Shown: positions 44,792 to 53,950, counted from the stretch's first letter. The stretch is 62,348 bases of DNA from Desulfuromonadales bacterium (GCA_019429255.1 JAHYIY010000014.1:1-62348), one strand, 5' to 3'. Numbers and translations: made by a program. The notes: a model not told the origin generated them from the letters alone.

Positions 44792-45441
44792 GCAACCTCG
44801 ACGGTGAGTGTGCCGACCTGGTCGATACTTCCCTCGAGGGTGTCGCCACTGTTCAGTTTGGCAACGCCGGCCGGGGTTCCGGTAAGAATGATGTCGCCCG
44901 GTTCGAGGGTAAAGTAGATGGAGATCTCGGCAATGATTTCTTCAATTGAACGCATCATCTGGGCCGTATTGCCCTGCTGCCGAATCAACCCGTTCACCTT
45001 CAGTTGCAACTCAAGGTTGTTAGGGGTAGCCACCTGGTCAGCCGGAACAACGTCAGAAAGAGGGCAGGAGGTGTCAAACCCTTTGGCGATTTCCCAGGGG
45101 AGCCCTTTCTCCTTGAGTTGGGTCTGCAGGTCGCGCAGGGTCAGGTCAAGGGCGACAGCATAGCCGGTAACATGGTCAAGAGCATCGGCTGCGGCGATTT
45201 TCTTGCCGCTTTTGCCAATCACTACGGCCAGCTCCAATTCATGATGACACTCTTGGGCAAAGTCAGGCAGAATGATCGTGCCGCCATTTTCGAGCAAACT
45301 GCTCTGAGGCTTGCAGAAAATCACTGCACGATCCGGTACGGCATTGCCAAGTTCGCGGATGTGATCGAGATAGTTGCGCCCCAGGCCGATGATCTTGCCG
45401 GGGTTGAGGGTGATGCCGTTGGTGAATTTAATCTGACGCAT
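44788..45441 (-). CDS. Fumarylacetoacetate hydrolase family protein
   Basis: This 217-residue single-domain FAH-family protein of the FAHD1/YcgM type carries GRNYLDHIRELGNAVPD, the metal ligands in ECHHELELAVVIG (Glu) and D in ALDLTLRDLQ, and the C-terminal ILTGTPAGVA. Relatives are acylpyruvate hydrolases or oxaloacetate decarboxylase/tautomerases. The exact substrate cannot be told from sequence. It is coupled to the DUF2520 gene, suggesting a shared 2-oxo-acid clean-up task (inference). Confidence 0.88.
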   Translation of the reverse strand: MRQIKFTNGITLNPGKIIGLGRNYLDHIRELGNAVPDRAVIFCKPQSSLLENGGTIILPDFAQECHHELELAVVIGKSGKKIAAADALDHVTGYAVALDLTLRDLQTQLKEKGLPWEIAKGFDTSCPLSDVVPADQVATPNNLELQLKVNGLIRQQGNTAQMMRSIEEIIAEISIYFTLEPGDIILTGTPAGVAKLNSGDTLEGSIDQVGTLTVEVA

Positions 45442-45471
45442 GCTGGTGTCCTTGTCGAGTCGGTTAAAAAA

Positions 45472-46083
45472 CTACTGCACTGTGCGAGCTTTGGGTAACG
45501 ACCAGTTACGGTGGATAGCCAGTACCCGGATCAGAATAACGCTGCCGGCAACCAGCAGCAGATTCAACTGCTCAGGCGCTTCAAGACGCGTCAGAATGAC
45601 CAGCATAATACCACCAAAAATGCAGGCGGAGGCGTAAATTTCCTGGCGCAGGATCAAAGGGACTTCGTTAGCAAGGATATCGCGGATAACCCCGCCGGCG
45701 GTGCCTGTCAGTACGCCCATCAACACGGCACCAAAGGGGCCGGTTTCAAACAGCAGGGCCTTGCTGACGCCAATCACTACAAAGGTACCTAAACCAATGG
45801 CATCCAGATACAGCAGTGGTTGCATCAGATTGGGCAGGTGGCGATGCATGACAAAAACCAGTACCGCCGTTGCTGCCGGCACCCAGAAATAGATTTCGTT
45901 CTGCAGGCAAAAAGGGGGCAGATCACCAAGGAGCAGATCGCGCAGGGTGCCGCCACCGATGGCCGTGACCATGCCGAGGGAAACAACACCGAACAGATCC
46001 ATCTCCTTGCGTACACCGACCCAGGCGCCGGAGGCGGCGAAAGCGACGGTGCCGATCATGTCAAGAATAAACAATAGGCTCAT
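45472..46083 (-). CDS. UPF0126/TRIC-like membrane protein
   Basis: This 203-residue protein has six or seven hydrophobic helices arranged as two similar halves (GVVSLGMVTAIGGGTLRDLLLGD and GVLTGTAGGVIRDILANEVP). The GGG-x-RD repeats identify the UPF0126 (YicG/YadS) family, related to TRIC cation channels. Glycine transport has been proposed for some relatives. It is on the same strand as, and 30 bases upstream of, the FAH-family gene, so it may be the first gene of that unit. Confidence 0.88.
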   Translation of the reverse strand: MSLLFILDMIGTVAFAASGAWVGVRKEMDLFGVVSLGMVTAIGGGTLRDLLLGDLPPFCLQNEIYFWVPAATAVLVFVMHRHLPNLMQPLLYLDAIGLGTFVVIGVSKALLFETGPFGAVLMGVLTGTAGGVIRDILANEVPLILRQEIYASACIFGGIMLVILTRLEAPEQLNLLLVAGSVILIRVLAIHRNWSLPKARTVQ

Positions 46084-46186
46084 GGCCAGAACTTTCTCTG
46101 CGTTGAGAATTTGGGCACTGACAACCGCTGTGCCGGTTGCGCCGACTCTGTGTTAGTATATTTGCCTGCCAACCGACAGGATTGCA

Positions 46187-47359
46187 ATGTTTTTTCCTAT
46201 TGCTGATACTCCCAAGCCGCCTGGTCGCCCCTATGTCACCTGGGGGCTGATGGCAATAAATATTGCTGTTTTTCTTCTCATTTCCTTCCCGGCTACCCGT
46301 GCCTCGGTCGATTTGACTGATCCGTTGCTATTGGAATATCTCAGATCACTTGGTTTGTACGGCAGGGTGTCGGCTCAAGAGGTGCTTACGCACCTGAGCG
46401 CGCACGATCTGTTGGTGTTCAAATATGGTTTCAGGCCGGCGGCTGCCTCACTGCCGACTCTTTTAAGTTCCCTGTTTCTGCACGGCGGTTTGATGCATCT
46501 GGCCGGCAATATGATGTTTCTTTATATTTTTGGGAACAATGTCGAATACCGGCTCGGTCATTGGCGCTATCTGCTGGTTTATCTGGGGTGCGGTGTGGCG
46601 GCGACACTTTTTTTCACGCTGTTTTCACTCCGTTCCCACATTCCCCTGATCGGCGCTTCCGGAGCGATCTTCGGTGTGCTGGGGTGTTACTTTCTGTGGT
46701 TTCCCAAAAACCGGGTGCGCTGCCTGATCTTTTTGTTTCCTTTTGTGGTAACGACGATTCTTCTGCCGGCCCGATTATTGCTCGGTTTTTATCTGCTGAT
46801 CGACAATCTGCTGCCGTTTATTGTCAGCGGTACCCAAGGCAGCGGAATTGCCCATGGTGCTCATATCGGCGGTTTTCTTGCGGGCTTAGGTGTTGCCTGG
46901 GGGGGGAATCATTACCGCCAGCTGTTTCCCCAACGCCCGGCGTCAGAGTCGCGGCGACGGCATACACCGTTGGAATCTTTGCGCCGCATCTGTCCAGCCA
47001 TCAATCAGGCGAATCTTGACCAGGCGGCGCACTGTTATTTCAGTTTAAACAGTCGCGAAGAGCGTCAGCAGGTTGCGACCGCAGATTTGCTTGCGGTTGG
47101 CAATTATCTGCTGGCCCAGGAACGCAATCAGGAGGCATTGATTCTTTTTCGCCGATTAATTGCCGAACGCCCACGCGATGTTGACCTTGCTCAGGCGTAT
47201 CTGGGGGGAGGGCAGGCAATGGTAAAAAATCCGCGTTATCTGACCAGCGCTTATCATTATTTTCTCGCGGCGATTGATCTGTCCAGCGATGAGGAATTAA
47301 TTGCCCGGGCGCGTGCTTATCTGCGCTCGATTGAGGAAGGTGGTCCATTTACCCTGTGA
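46187..47359 (+). CDS. Rhomboid-family intramembrane serine protease
   Basis: This 390-residue protein has a six-helix rhomboid core with the catalytic Ser in GASGAIFG (S158) and His in HGAHIGGFLAGL (H226), plus the HGGLMHLAGNMMFLY helix with conserved H and N. A cytosolic C-terminal part (about residues 265-390) looks like a short helical-repeat, TPR-like extension (YLLAQERNQEALILFRRLI). It is transcribed divergently from the UPF0126 gene. Substrate unknown. Confidence 0.92.
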   Translation: MFFPIADTPKPPGRPYVTWGLMAINIAVFLLISFPATRASVDLTDPLLLEYLRSLGLYGRVSAQEVLTHLSAHDLLVFKYGFRPAAASLPTLLSSLFLHGGLMHLAGNMMFLYIFGNNVEYRLGHWRYLLVYLGCGVAATLFFTLFSLRSHIPLIGASGAIFGVLGCYFLWFPKNRVRCLIFLFPFVVTTILLPARLLLGFYLLIDNLLPFIVSGTQGSGIAHGAHIGGFLAGLGVAWGGNHYRQLFPQRPASESRRRHTPLESLRRICPAINQANLDQAAHCYFSLNSREERQQVATADLLAVGNYLLAQERNQEALILFRRLIAERPRDVDLAQAYLGGGQAMVKNPRYLTSAYHYFLAAIDLSSDEELIARARAYLRSIEEGGPFTL

Positions 47360-47663
47360 TCAGGGGCGTTAGGTTGTTGCCGGGCTGAGATTGTTTCTGC
47401 CGTTATTTTTGCGCAGGGCCTTTGGCTCCTGTGGCAAGGGTGTTTGTCGCCATGGACGGCGACAAAAAGCGGTCATGGATGACCCAACGGGAAAAAATCG
47501 CGTCCCTTGACATAGGATCCGAAGATCCGGTGCTGAACAGTTACCAAAAATCAACCGTCCATCCCGCTGATATGCCACGATGGACGGCCTCAAATTTATA
47601 TCAACCAGTACCCTGTAACTCAAGAAATGTCGCAAGATGCGATAGATTATGGGTTACAGGGTG
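47360..47663. repeat. Intergenic stretch with three inverted repeats
   Basis: This 304-base gap separates two converging genes and shows no coding frame of merit. It holds three separate palindromes: TTTGTCGCC/GGCGACAAA (47443-47451, 47458-47466), CCGTCCATC/GATGGACGG (47555-47563, 47579-47587) and ACCCTGTAAC/GTTACAGGGT (47610-47619, 47653-47662). The last encloses a small TCGCA-AGA-TGCGA hairpin and abuts the ackA stop. Some probably serve as terminators, although none has a clean T tract. Confidence 0.6.
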
Positions 47664-48929
47664 CTAGCTGCGTTGAAACGTATCGCGAGCAAAGGAGTAG
47701 CTGAAATTCATGTGATCTGTGTAGGTGTCTTCGAGTATGGCAACGACGTCCTCGGTAAAAACCAGCTCTTCGTCGGTCGGGATAACAAACACCTTGATCG
47801 GTGAGTCGGGGGTGGAAATCATCGTTTCACGCTTGCGGGTCATGGTGTTGCGATTTGTTTCACGGTCAAGTGTGATCCCCATGTGTTCCAGGTTCTCCAG
47901 GGCTTTTTCGCGGATCAGCCATCCCATCTCACCGACACCGGCGGTAAAGACAATGGCATCAAGGCGACCGAGGGCAGCACAATAGGAACCAATATATTTT
48001 TTCAGCCGATAAGATTCGATCTCAAGAGCGAGGCGACAACGCTCGTTGCCGGCTTCGGCGGCCTCGATCACATCGCGACGATCGGTAAACTCGCCGGTGA
48101 TACCAAGGATTCCCGATTTTTTATTGAGAACACTATCAATCTCTTTAGGGGTCAGTCCCTCGCGCTCCATGATAAAGGCCGGAATCGCCGGATCAATGTC
48201 GCCACAGCGGGTTCCCATCACCGCCCCCTCAAGGGGAGTCAGCCCCATGGAGGTGTCCACCGACACGCCATTTTTGATGGCGCTATGGGAAACGCCATTG
48301 CCGATGTGCATGGTGATGATGTTGCATTGCTCCGGCTTTTTGCCGAGCAGGACAGCCGCACGTTTGGATACATAGAGGTGGCTGGTGCCATGAAAGCCGT
48401 AGCGCCGAACGCCGTGCTTGGTGTACCACTCGTGAGGCACCGGATAGGTATAGGCATGTTCCGGCATGGTCTGATGGAAGGCGGTGTCAAAAATGGCAAT
48501 ATGCGGGACATCAGGAAGAACCGCCTGGGCCGCTTCAATGCCGGAAATGTTTGGTGGATTGTGCAATGGAGCAAGGTGTTGAACCTCCTTGATAGCATCC
48601 AGTACGTTCTCGTCGATGCGCACCGAGCAGGTGAATTGTTCACCACCATGAACCACCCGATGGCCGACAGCAGATATCTGGTTCATGTTGGTAACAACGC
48701 CGTGCTCCTTGCCGCTGAGGGTTTTAACAATCAGATGAACAGCGGTTTTATGATCGGGACACTCGTACTCTTCACGGTAGGTGTCGCGCCCTGGTACTTC
48801 GTGGATAATGTAAGAATCGCCGATGGTAACGCGCTCGACCATCCCCTTGGCAATGACTTCCTTGCGTTTCCAGTCAAACAACTGGTACTTTACCGACGAG
48901 CTTCCGCAGTTCAAAGCCAGAATGTCCAT
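47664..48929 (-). CDS. ackA: Acetate kinase
   Basis: This 421-residue ASKHA-fold enzyme interconverts acetate + ATP and acetyl phosphate + ADP. It begins MDILALNCGSSSVKYQLFDW and has FDTAFHQTMPEHAYTYPVP, HIGNGVSHSAIKNG and FTAGVGE, all conserved. An AAGGAG site precedes the ATG. phosphotransacetylase is not beside it. In acetate-using anaerobes it serves acetate activation or energy conservation. Confidence 0.97.
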   Translation of the reverse strand: MDILALNCGSSSVKYQLFDWKRKEVIAKGMVERVTIGDSYIIHEVPGRDTYREEYECPDHKTAVHLIVKTLSGKEHGVVTNMNQISAVGHRVVHGGEQFTCSVRIDENVLDAIKEVQHLAPLHNPPNISGIEAAQAVLPDVPHIAIFDTAFHQTMPEHAYTYPVPHEWYTKHGVRRYGFHGTSHLYVSKRAAVLLGKKPEQCNIITMHIGNGVSHSAIKNGVSVDTSMGLTPLEGAVMGTRCGDIDPAIPAFIMEREGLTPKEIDSVLNKKSGILGITGEFTDRRDVIEAAEAGNERCRLALEIESYRLKKYIGSYCAALGRLDAIVFTAGVGEMGWLIREKALENLEHMGITLDRETNRNTMTRKRETMISTPDSPIKVFVIPTDEELVFTEDVVAILEDTYTDHMNFSYSFARDTFQRS

Positions 48930-49196
48930 GTTGCAATCTCCTTTATAATCAATGTAGAAAATGGATCGGTGACCCTCACGATCGTCCGATAATCATGGTG
49001 GGGTTGCCGGCGACAGCCACTTAAACATAACAGAACACTGGTCCAATTGCGCGTACAGGCTAGCGCGATTAGCTCATTTTTCGCAAGTGTTTTTCAGGTC
49101 TGGACAGGGAGGTTGAGATCGGGTAAAGTGCCACCTGTTGCGAGGGTATAACCGTGCCTGGTGATACCAGAACTTAATTTTTCAGGAGGAAAAATC

Positions 49197-49364
49197 ATGG
49201 CTCATGTAATCTCTGACGAATGTATTGCTTGTGGCGCTTGCCAATCAACCTGCCCTGTCGACGCGATTGCCGAAGGCGACATCTACTCCATCGATGCGGA
49301 AACCTGCACCGATTGTGGCGCTTGCGTTGACTCCTGTCCGGTGGATGCGATCAGCGGGGTCTGA
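49197..49364 (+). CDS. 2[4Fe-4S] ferredoxin
   Basis: This 55-residue protein has two C-x2-C-x2-C-x3-C-P motifs, C9-C12-C15-C19 and C37-C40-C43-C47, each coordinating one [4Fe-4S] cluster. It is a small soluble low-potential electron carrier of clostridial type, as used by pyruvate:ferredoxin oxidoreductase. The ATG at 49197 follows AGGAGG. An in-frame ATG at 49161 lies before that site and is not used. A strong terminator follows, so it is a single-gene unit. Confidence 0.96.
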   Translation: MAHVISDECIACGACQSTCPVDAIAEGDIYSIDAETCTDCGACVDSCPVDAISGV

Positions 49365-49387
49365 TCCTTTCCATACCGAATGAGGTG

Positions 49388-49428
49388 AAAGCGGTGGCTG
49401 TTATTTAACGGTCGCCGCTTTTTTTTGC
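49388..49428 (+). terminator. Intrinsic terminator after ferredoxin
   Basis: The stem AAGCGGTGGC (49389-49398) pairs with GTCGCCGCTT (49411-49420) allowing two G-U pairs, and is followed by an uninterrupted run of T. This is a strong Rho-independent terminator 24 bases after the ferredoxin stop. Confidence 0.9.
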
Positions 49429-49471
49429 GCTGTCGAACTGGTGGAAAAAAAGCAGGGCGGGCGGCGTAAAT

Positions 49472-50551
49472 TTAGCGCTCAGGCGGGCGGGAAGTGGTGA
49501 CATTGACGCTGAACTCGGCAATGTTTTCCGGCAGATCCCTAAAGACAATATCAAAAGGAATACTTCTGCGCGGGTCGACCTTCATGTTGCTTAAGTCTTT
49601 GCCAAACTGGTTCCCCATCATCTGCTCCAGTTCCTCAAAATGAAGGGTGCGCAGTTGTTCATCGCTGATCGGGTTGCCGCAGAAGACGGTTTTTTGCGTC
49701 AGCGGTTTGCCGAGCTGATCGTACAATACCCCCTTGACCTGGATGGCGGAACGAGGCTGGTTGAAATTATTGATCGCCTCACCACGAATCAGGAAAATCT
49801 CGCCGACATGTTCATTTCTTAAAAACCGTCCTTCCAGTGTCCCCAGAGAAATCTGGTTAATGCCGTTTGACTCTTCGGTCGTCTGACCAAAAAATTGCTT
49901 CAGCTTTTCATTGACGGCTTCCGGTCCGTCCACATAGATATAGACTCCACCGCCGATCAGCGCCGCCAGAATGATCAGGAGCATGGCCTTGATCAGAATC
50001 GAAAAAACCGAGCTGCCGGGAGCTGCCGTGGTTTTATTCTTTGTTGCGGAAGCGGCGTACAGTTCCCTGGCTTCTGCCTGCTCCACAGGGGTATCAAGCG
50101 GCTTTTTTCCAGATTCGGGAACAGGTTCAGTGTCTGCTGCTGGAGGGGGCGCCAGCTCTTCATCGTTGCCAAAAGTAAAGTCTTCAGCGGTTGCGTCGCT
50201 GCTATCGAGTTCGCGGAAGCGGTCGTAGTCGAATTCGCTGTCATTGGTTTCAATATCACTGAAGTCCGTCGGATCGTCAGGAATGACGAACTGGTCGCGA
50301 GAAAAAGTGTCTATTTTTTCATGTGCCGGTGGCTCAGCTTCGCTATTCGCGCCCGATTCCGGGGGAAAACCCTCCCGGGCTTCTTCTTTTTGCGCCGCTG
50401 TTGATGCTTCTGAGCCTGTTTCTGCGGCTACCGCTTTGTACACCATGAAAACGTGCCGACAGCGGGCACAGCGTAGCTTTGCCCCGGCATCCGGGATGCG
50501 TTCAGCGGCGACCTTGAAACGGGTGGAGCATTCAGGGCAGGTGATAACCAT
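49472..50551 (-). CDS. Zinc-ribbon (MJ0042 type) protein with DUF3426
   Basis: This 359-residue protein has an N-terminal zinc ribbon, C5-x2-C8 and C28-x2-C31, of the MJ0042 type. A long acidic disordered stretch (about residues 45-170) comes next, then one transmembrane helix (IKAMLLIILAALIGGGVYIYV, about 190-210) and a C-terminal DUF3426 domain. The ATG at 50551 follows AGGAGGT. A longer in-frame form lacks a ribosome site. Function is unknown in the family. It lies 81 bases downstream of hpt on the same strand. Confidence 0.82.
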   Translation of the reverse strand: MVITCPECSTRFKVAAERIPDAGAKLRCARCRHVFMVYKAVAAETGSEASTAAQKEEAREGFPPESGANSEAEPPAHEKIDTFSRDQFVIPDDPTDFSDIETNDSEFDYDRFRELDSSDATAEDFTFGNDEELAPPPAADTEPVPESGKKPLDTPVEQAEARELYAASATKNKTTAAPGSSVFSILIKAMLLIILAALIGGGVYIYVDGPEAVNEKLKQFFGQTTEESNGINQISLGTLEGRFLRNEHVGEIFLIRGEAINNFNQPRSAIQVKGVLYDQLGKPLTQKTVFCGNPISDEQLRTLHFEELEQMMGNQFGKDLSNMKVDPRRSIPFDIVFRDLPENIAEFSVNVTTSRPPER

Positions 50552-50632
50552 ATGCGACCTCCTGTTGGAGCTTATCCATGAGTATTTCAGCACATCAATC
50601 GGCGGCCATGTCGGCTGATGCGCAGAATGCTG

Positions 50633-51166
50633 TCAGGCGTTGTTAACCAGATAGATGTCTGGCAGGTTACGATAGCGTTCGTCGTGGTCAAGGCCGTAGC
50701 CGATGATGAAGCCATCATCCATGGTGATACCGACATAGTCGGCCTCAATATCAACTTCGCGGCGTTTACGCTTGTCAATCAAGGTACAGATTTTAAGCGA
50801 TTGCGGTTCCTGGAGTAATAATTTGTGGTAGAGGCATTCCAGGGTGTAACCGCTGTCGACAATATCTTCGATAATGATCACATGGCGGCCGCGAATGGGC
50901 ATTTCCAGCCCTTTACGAAACTCGATGATGCCTGACGTGCTGGTTTCTGAGCCGTAGCTCGCCAACCGGACGAAATCAACAACGGTCGGAACCTTGATCG
51001 CCCGAATCAGGTCGGCAATAAAAATAAAAGAACCCTTCAGAACACCAATCAGCATAACCTCCTGATCGGCAAAATCGTGGGAAATTTCGGCGCCTAAACG
51101 CTCGACTTCGACGGCGATACGTTCTCGTGAATAGAGGATGCTTTGCTCTTTTTCCGTTATTGACAT
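50633..51166 (-). CDS. hpt: Hypoxanthine phosphoribosyltransferase
   Basis: This 177-residue type I phosphoribosyltransferase has the PRPP-binding loop VIIIEDIVDSGYTL (about residues 97-110) and GVLKGSFIFIADLIRAI earlier. It salvages hypoxanthine/guanine to IMP/GMP. The position upstream of the zinc-ribbon gene suggests one transcript. Confidence 0.95.
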   Translation of the reverse strand: MSITEKEQSILYSRERIAVEVERLGAEISHDFADQEVMLIGVLKGSFIFIADLIRAIKVPTVVDFVRLASYGSETSTSGIIEFRKGLEMPIRGRHVIIIEDIVDSGYTLECLYHKLLLQEPQSLKICTLIDKRKRREVDIEADYVGITMDDGFIIGYGLDHDERYRNLPDIYLVNNA

Positions 51167-51538
51167 TGCTGCTCCCTGATCAAAAATAATAGGAGCAACC
51201 TATAGCAGGAAGAAATAACTCCTGTCAATTGAAAGGGCATTGCCCGGCGATTCTTTAAAGTTGTAAAAACACCTTGTATTCATTGAGATTTTCTGCTTTA
51301 GCGGGGGTGGTTTGAGGAATTGTCGGGTTTGTTGTTCGTATGAAATGAGCCTCTTGCAACAGAAGGAGCGACAAGAGTGCTTTAATGGGATAAAAAAAGT
51401 ATTTAAAAAAAGCTCATCCATTATTATCTTGACGTAACCATTGTGTTATAGTCCCCCTCATATTTTTTCTATGGTCAGAATTTACCGCGTTGTGGCGATT
51501 TCCGACGCAGTCTGTATAACCATCATCAAGGAGTTCCT
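51167..51538. other. Non-coding gap between hpt and the bc-complex operon
   Basis: This 372-base divergent intergenic region is AT-rich and has no convincing gene. A TTGACG (51429-51434) and a TATAGT (51447-51452) lie near each other but only 12 bases apart, so they do not make a standard promoter. The promoters of both hpt and the Rieske operon must lie here but cannot be fixed by eye. Confidence 0.5.
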
Positions 51539-51973
51539 ATGAGCGAAGCCCCTGCCTCCCCTAATGAGAGAAGAACGTTTCTGGGTATTATCCTGGCGGC
51601 TATTGGTGCCTTTGCCGCCGGCGCTTTTGGCTGGTCGCTGTTCCGTTTTCTTTCGCCTGTTGATCGTGGCGGTGAGGACAACCAGGTGCGCGTTACCCGC
51701 GATCTGGTGGCGATTGGCGGTGCCCATTTCTTTGCTTTCCAGGGGCGGCCGGCGGTTGTATTGCAACCACGGGCCGGAGAGTTTGTCGCTTTGAGTGCGG
51801 TCTGTACCCACTTGGGTTGCATTGTTAAATGGATTGATGAGTCGCAGGAATTTCTCTGCCCCTGCCATGCCGGTCGCTTTGCCCCTTCCGGCCAGGTTCT
51901 CGGTGGACCACCGCCACGCGCCCTGGATACCTATCCGGTAATCCTTGACGGCGACGACATTCTGATCGGTTAA
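51539..51973 (+). CDS. Rieske [2Fe-2S] protein of a cytochrome bc complex
   Basis: This 144-residue protein has an N-terminal membrane anchor preceded by NERRTFLG, which resembles a twin-arginine signal. The cluster ligands are in CTHLGC (C89, H91, C94) and CPCH (C107, C109, H110). C94 and C109 form the usual disulfide. It transfers electrons from quinol to cytochrome c on the outer face. It heads a three-gene operon with cytochrome b and a pentaheme cytochrome. Confidence 0.95.
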   Translation: MSEAPASPNERRTFLGIILAAIGAFAAGAFGWSLFRFLSPVDRGGEDNQVRVTRDLVAIGGAHFFAFQGRPAVVLQPRAGEFVALSAVCTHLGCIVKWIDESQEFLCPCHAGRFAPSGQVLGGPPPRALDTYPVILDGDDILIG

Positions 51974-51984
51974 GGAGGTAGACA

Positions 51985-53085
51985 ATGAATCCTGCTAAAG
52001 AAGCAATTGACTGGTTGGATCGGCGCCTGGGCGTTCGTGAATTAATGCACAAGAACCTTGGCGGCTATTTACTGCCGCGCAATATCAATATCTGGTACAC
52101 CCTGGGGGCGGTGCTGCTGGCGATGTTTGGCTTACAGTTTCTTACCGGAACCCTGCTGCTGGTTTACTATGTGCCCGATACAGAAAAGGCTTTTACCAGT
52201 GTCACCATGATCATGAACGAGATCCCCTATGGCTGGCTGATCCGTTATCTGCATGTGGTCGGCTCCAATCTGATTATTGTCTTTATGTTGGCGCACATGC
52301 TCTCGGTTCTTTTCATGGGCAGTTACAAGCGCCCACGTGAGTTAACCTGGATCTCGGGTTTTATTCTGTTTAATCTGGGACTGGTATTCTGTCTGACCGG
52401 TTATCTGCTTCCCTGGAGTCAGCTGTCTTTCTGGGCAACAACTGTAGCTACCGATGCTGCCGGTGCCATACCGATTATTGGGGATCAACTGGTCGCATTC
52501 ATGCGTGGCGGGCCCACCGTCAATGAAGCTACCCTTGGGCGCTTTTTTGCGCTGCATGTCATGGGGCTGCCCTTGGCGTTTTTAGCCCTGGTCGGTTTTC
52601 ATCTGTTTTGTGTCCGCCGCGTTGGTATCTCCAAGCCACCTTTTGGTGATGACTATCGCACGACCGATATGCCCTTGAGCTTCCATCACGAAGAGCATCA
52701 TGATGGCGTGCCGTTTCATCCCAATTACACCATTAAAGATACAGCCATGGTCTTTTTTGCTCTGGCGCTGCTGGTGGCTATCACTTTCTTCGCGCCAGGG
52801 CTCTTTATTCCGCCGGATGCGCTGGAACCTGCCGACCCATTCTTTACCCCTCCAAATATCAAGCCGGAGTGGTACTTCCTGTGGGCTTATCAGGCGCTGA
52901 AAATATTCCCCAATGAGCTTCTTGGTCTAGCCTCCCAGGGGGTGGCTATGGGTTTTCTCGCCATGTTACCGTTTTTTGACCGGGGGCTGGAGCGGCGACC
53001 GGCTCACCGACCCTTGTTTGTCACCCTTTACCTGCTGGGGATTCTGGTGTTTGTCGGCTTGTCACTGTGGGGGCATTACTCATGA
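51985..53085 (+). CDS. Cytochrome b of the bc complex
   Basis: This 366-residue integral membrane protein is a full-length fused cytochrome b (b6-like N-half and subunit IV-like C-half). Haem b ligands sit in RYLHVVGSNLIIVFMLAHML and FFALHVMGLPLAFLALVGFHLF. The quinol-site motif reads EWYFLWAYQALK (a variant of PEWY). It starts 12 bases after the Rieske gene, and its stop overlaps the next start (ATGA). Confidence 0.95.
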   Translation: MNPAKEAIDWLDRRLGVRELMHKNLGGYLLPRNINIWYTLGAVLLAMFGLQFLTGTLLLVYYVPDTEKAFTSVTMIMNEIPYGWLIRYLHVVGSNLIIVFMLAHMLSVLFMGSYKRPRELTWISGFILFNLGLVFCLTGYLLPWSQLSFWATTVATDAAGAIPIIGDQLVAFMRGGPTVNEATLGRFFALHVMGLPLAFLALVGFHLFCVRRVGISKPPFGDDYRTTDMPLSFHHEEHHDGVPFHPNYTIKDTAMVFFALALLVAITFFAPGLFIPPDALEPADPFFTPPNIKPEWYFLWAYQALKIFPNELLGLASQGVAMGFLAMLPFFDRGLERRPAHRPLFVTLYLLGILVFVGLSLWGHYS

Positions 53086-53888
53086 AAAAAACATTTCTGA
53101 CCAATCTGTTGTTCCTTCTTGCCATTCTCTTACTGACTGGCTCCAGCGCTTCTGCTGAAACCACCAGTGTCTGCATCGATTGCCATAGTGGGCTTTCCGG
53201 CCAATTGGGTGAAATTCCGACAGCAGAGTGGCATACCAGTATCCATGCGCGCCATCGGGTTTCCTGTCATGATTGCCATGGTGGCGACCCCACCGATTAT
53301 GTCAATGCCATGACTGCCGAACGCGGCTTCATCGGTGTGCCGGAATATGCCGCGGTGCCGGCTTTTTGTGGTCGTTGCCATGTCGGGGTCGAAGAGGACT
53401 ATCGCGAAAGTCTGCACGGTCAGGTGGTTGAATTTGGCGGTCCCAACTGCGTCACCTGCCATGAAAATCATGCGGTGCAGGTGGCTACCATCGACCTGAT
53501 CAACGAGGTCAGCTGTTCGCGTTGCCATAGTTACGATAAACCGGCGTTGATCAAAGAGGAGATCAGTACTACCGAGGGGGTGCTCAGTCGTCTGGAATCT
53601 TCCGTCGCTTCTTTGTATCGGGTCGGGTTCGATATCGGCCGCCTGCAGGATGACCTGTTTTCGACTCGTAACAACTTCCGGCGCCTGTTTCATAGTGTCG
53701 ATATCGAAAAAATCCGTGCCGAAACAGCTGGTTTTGATGCCGCACTGGAAGAAACCAAGGCAACCATTGACGAGCTGGAAAAAACCCTTGGCCGGCGCAA
53801 GATCGCCGGCGGTGCGCTGGTGCTGTTGTTGATCCTGGGGGGATGTGTCGCGTTGCTGATCCGACGCACCTATGAGGATCACAAATAG
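53082..53888 (+). CDS. Membrane-anchored pentaheme c-type cytochrome
   Basis: This 268-residue protein has a signal peptide ending SSASA and five CxxCH haem sites (CIDCH, CHDCH, CGRCH, CVTCH, CSRCH) within the first 150 residues. A helical, coiled-coil-like region follows, with a C-terminal transmembrane helix (AGGALVLLLILGGCVALLI) and a short basic tail. It replaces a classical cytochrome c1 as the electron acceptor of the Rieske/b pair. It is translationally coupled to cytochrome b by ATGA. The arrangement is known in Geobacter relatives. Confidence 0.92.
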   Translation: MKKTFLTNLLFLLAILLLTGSSASAETTSVCIDCHSGLSGQLGEIPTAEWHTSIHARHRVSCHDCHGGDPTDYVNAMTAERGFIGVPEYAAVPAFCGRCHVGVEEDYRESLHGQVVEFGGPNCVTCHENHAVQVATIDLINEVSCSRCHSYDKPALIKEEISTTEGVLSRLESSVASLYRVGFDIGRLQDDLFSTRNNFRRLFHSVDIEKIRAETAGFDAALEETKATIDELEKTLGRRKIAGGALVLLLILGGCVALLIRRTYEDHK

Positions 53889-53910
53889 GAAGGTCAGTTA
53901 TAAGAGAGAA

Positions 53911-53950
53911 AAAAAGCGGGAATCATCGTCAAGGTGGTTGCCGCTTTTTT
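53911..53950 (+). terminator. Intrinsic terminator of the bc-complex operon
   Basis: The stem AAAAAGCGG (53911-53919) pairs with CCGCTTTTT (53941-53949), extended inward by AATCATC/GGTGGTT, and ends in a T run. The symmetrical A and T tracts allow it to work from both sides. Confidence 0.85.

Noticed and set aside
51429-51452. TTGACG and TATAGT before the Rieske gene as a promoter
   Set aside because: Only 12 bases separate them, too short for a sigma-70 promoter.
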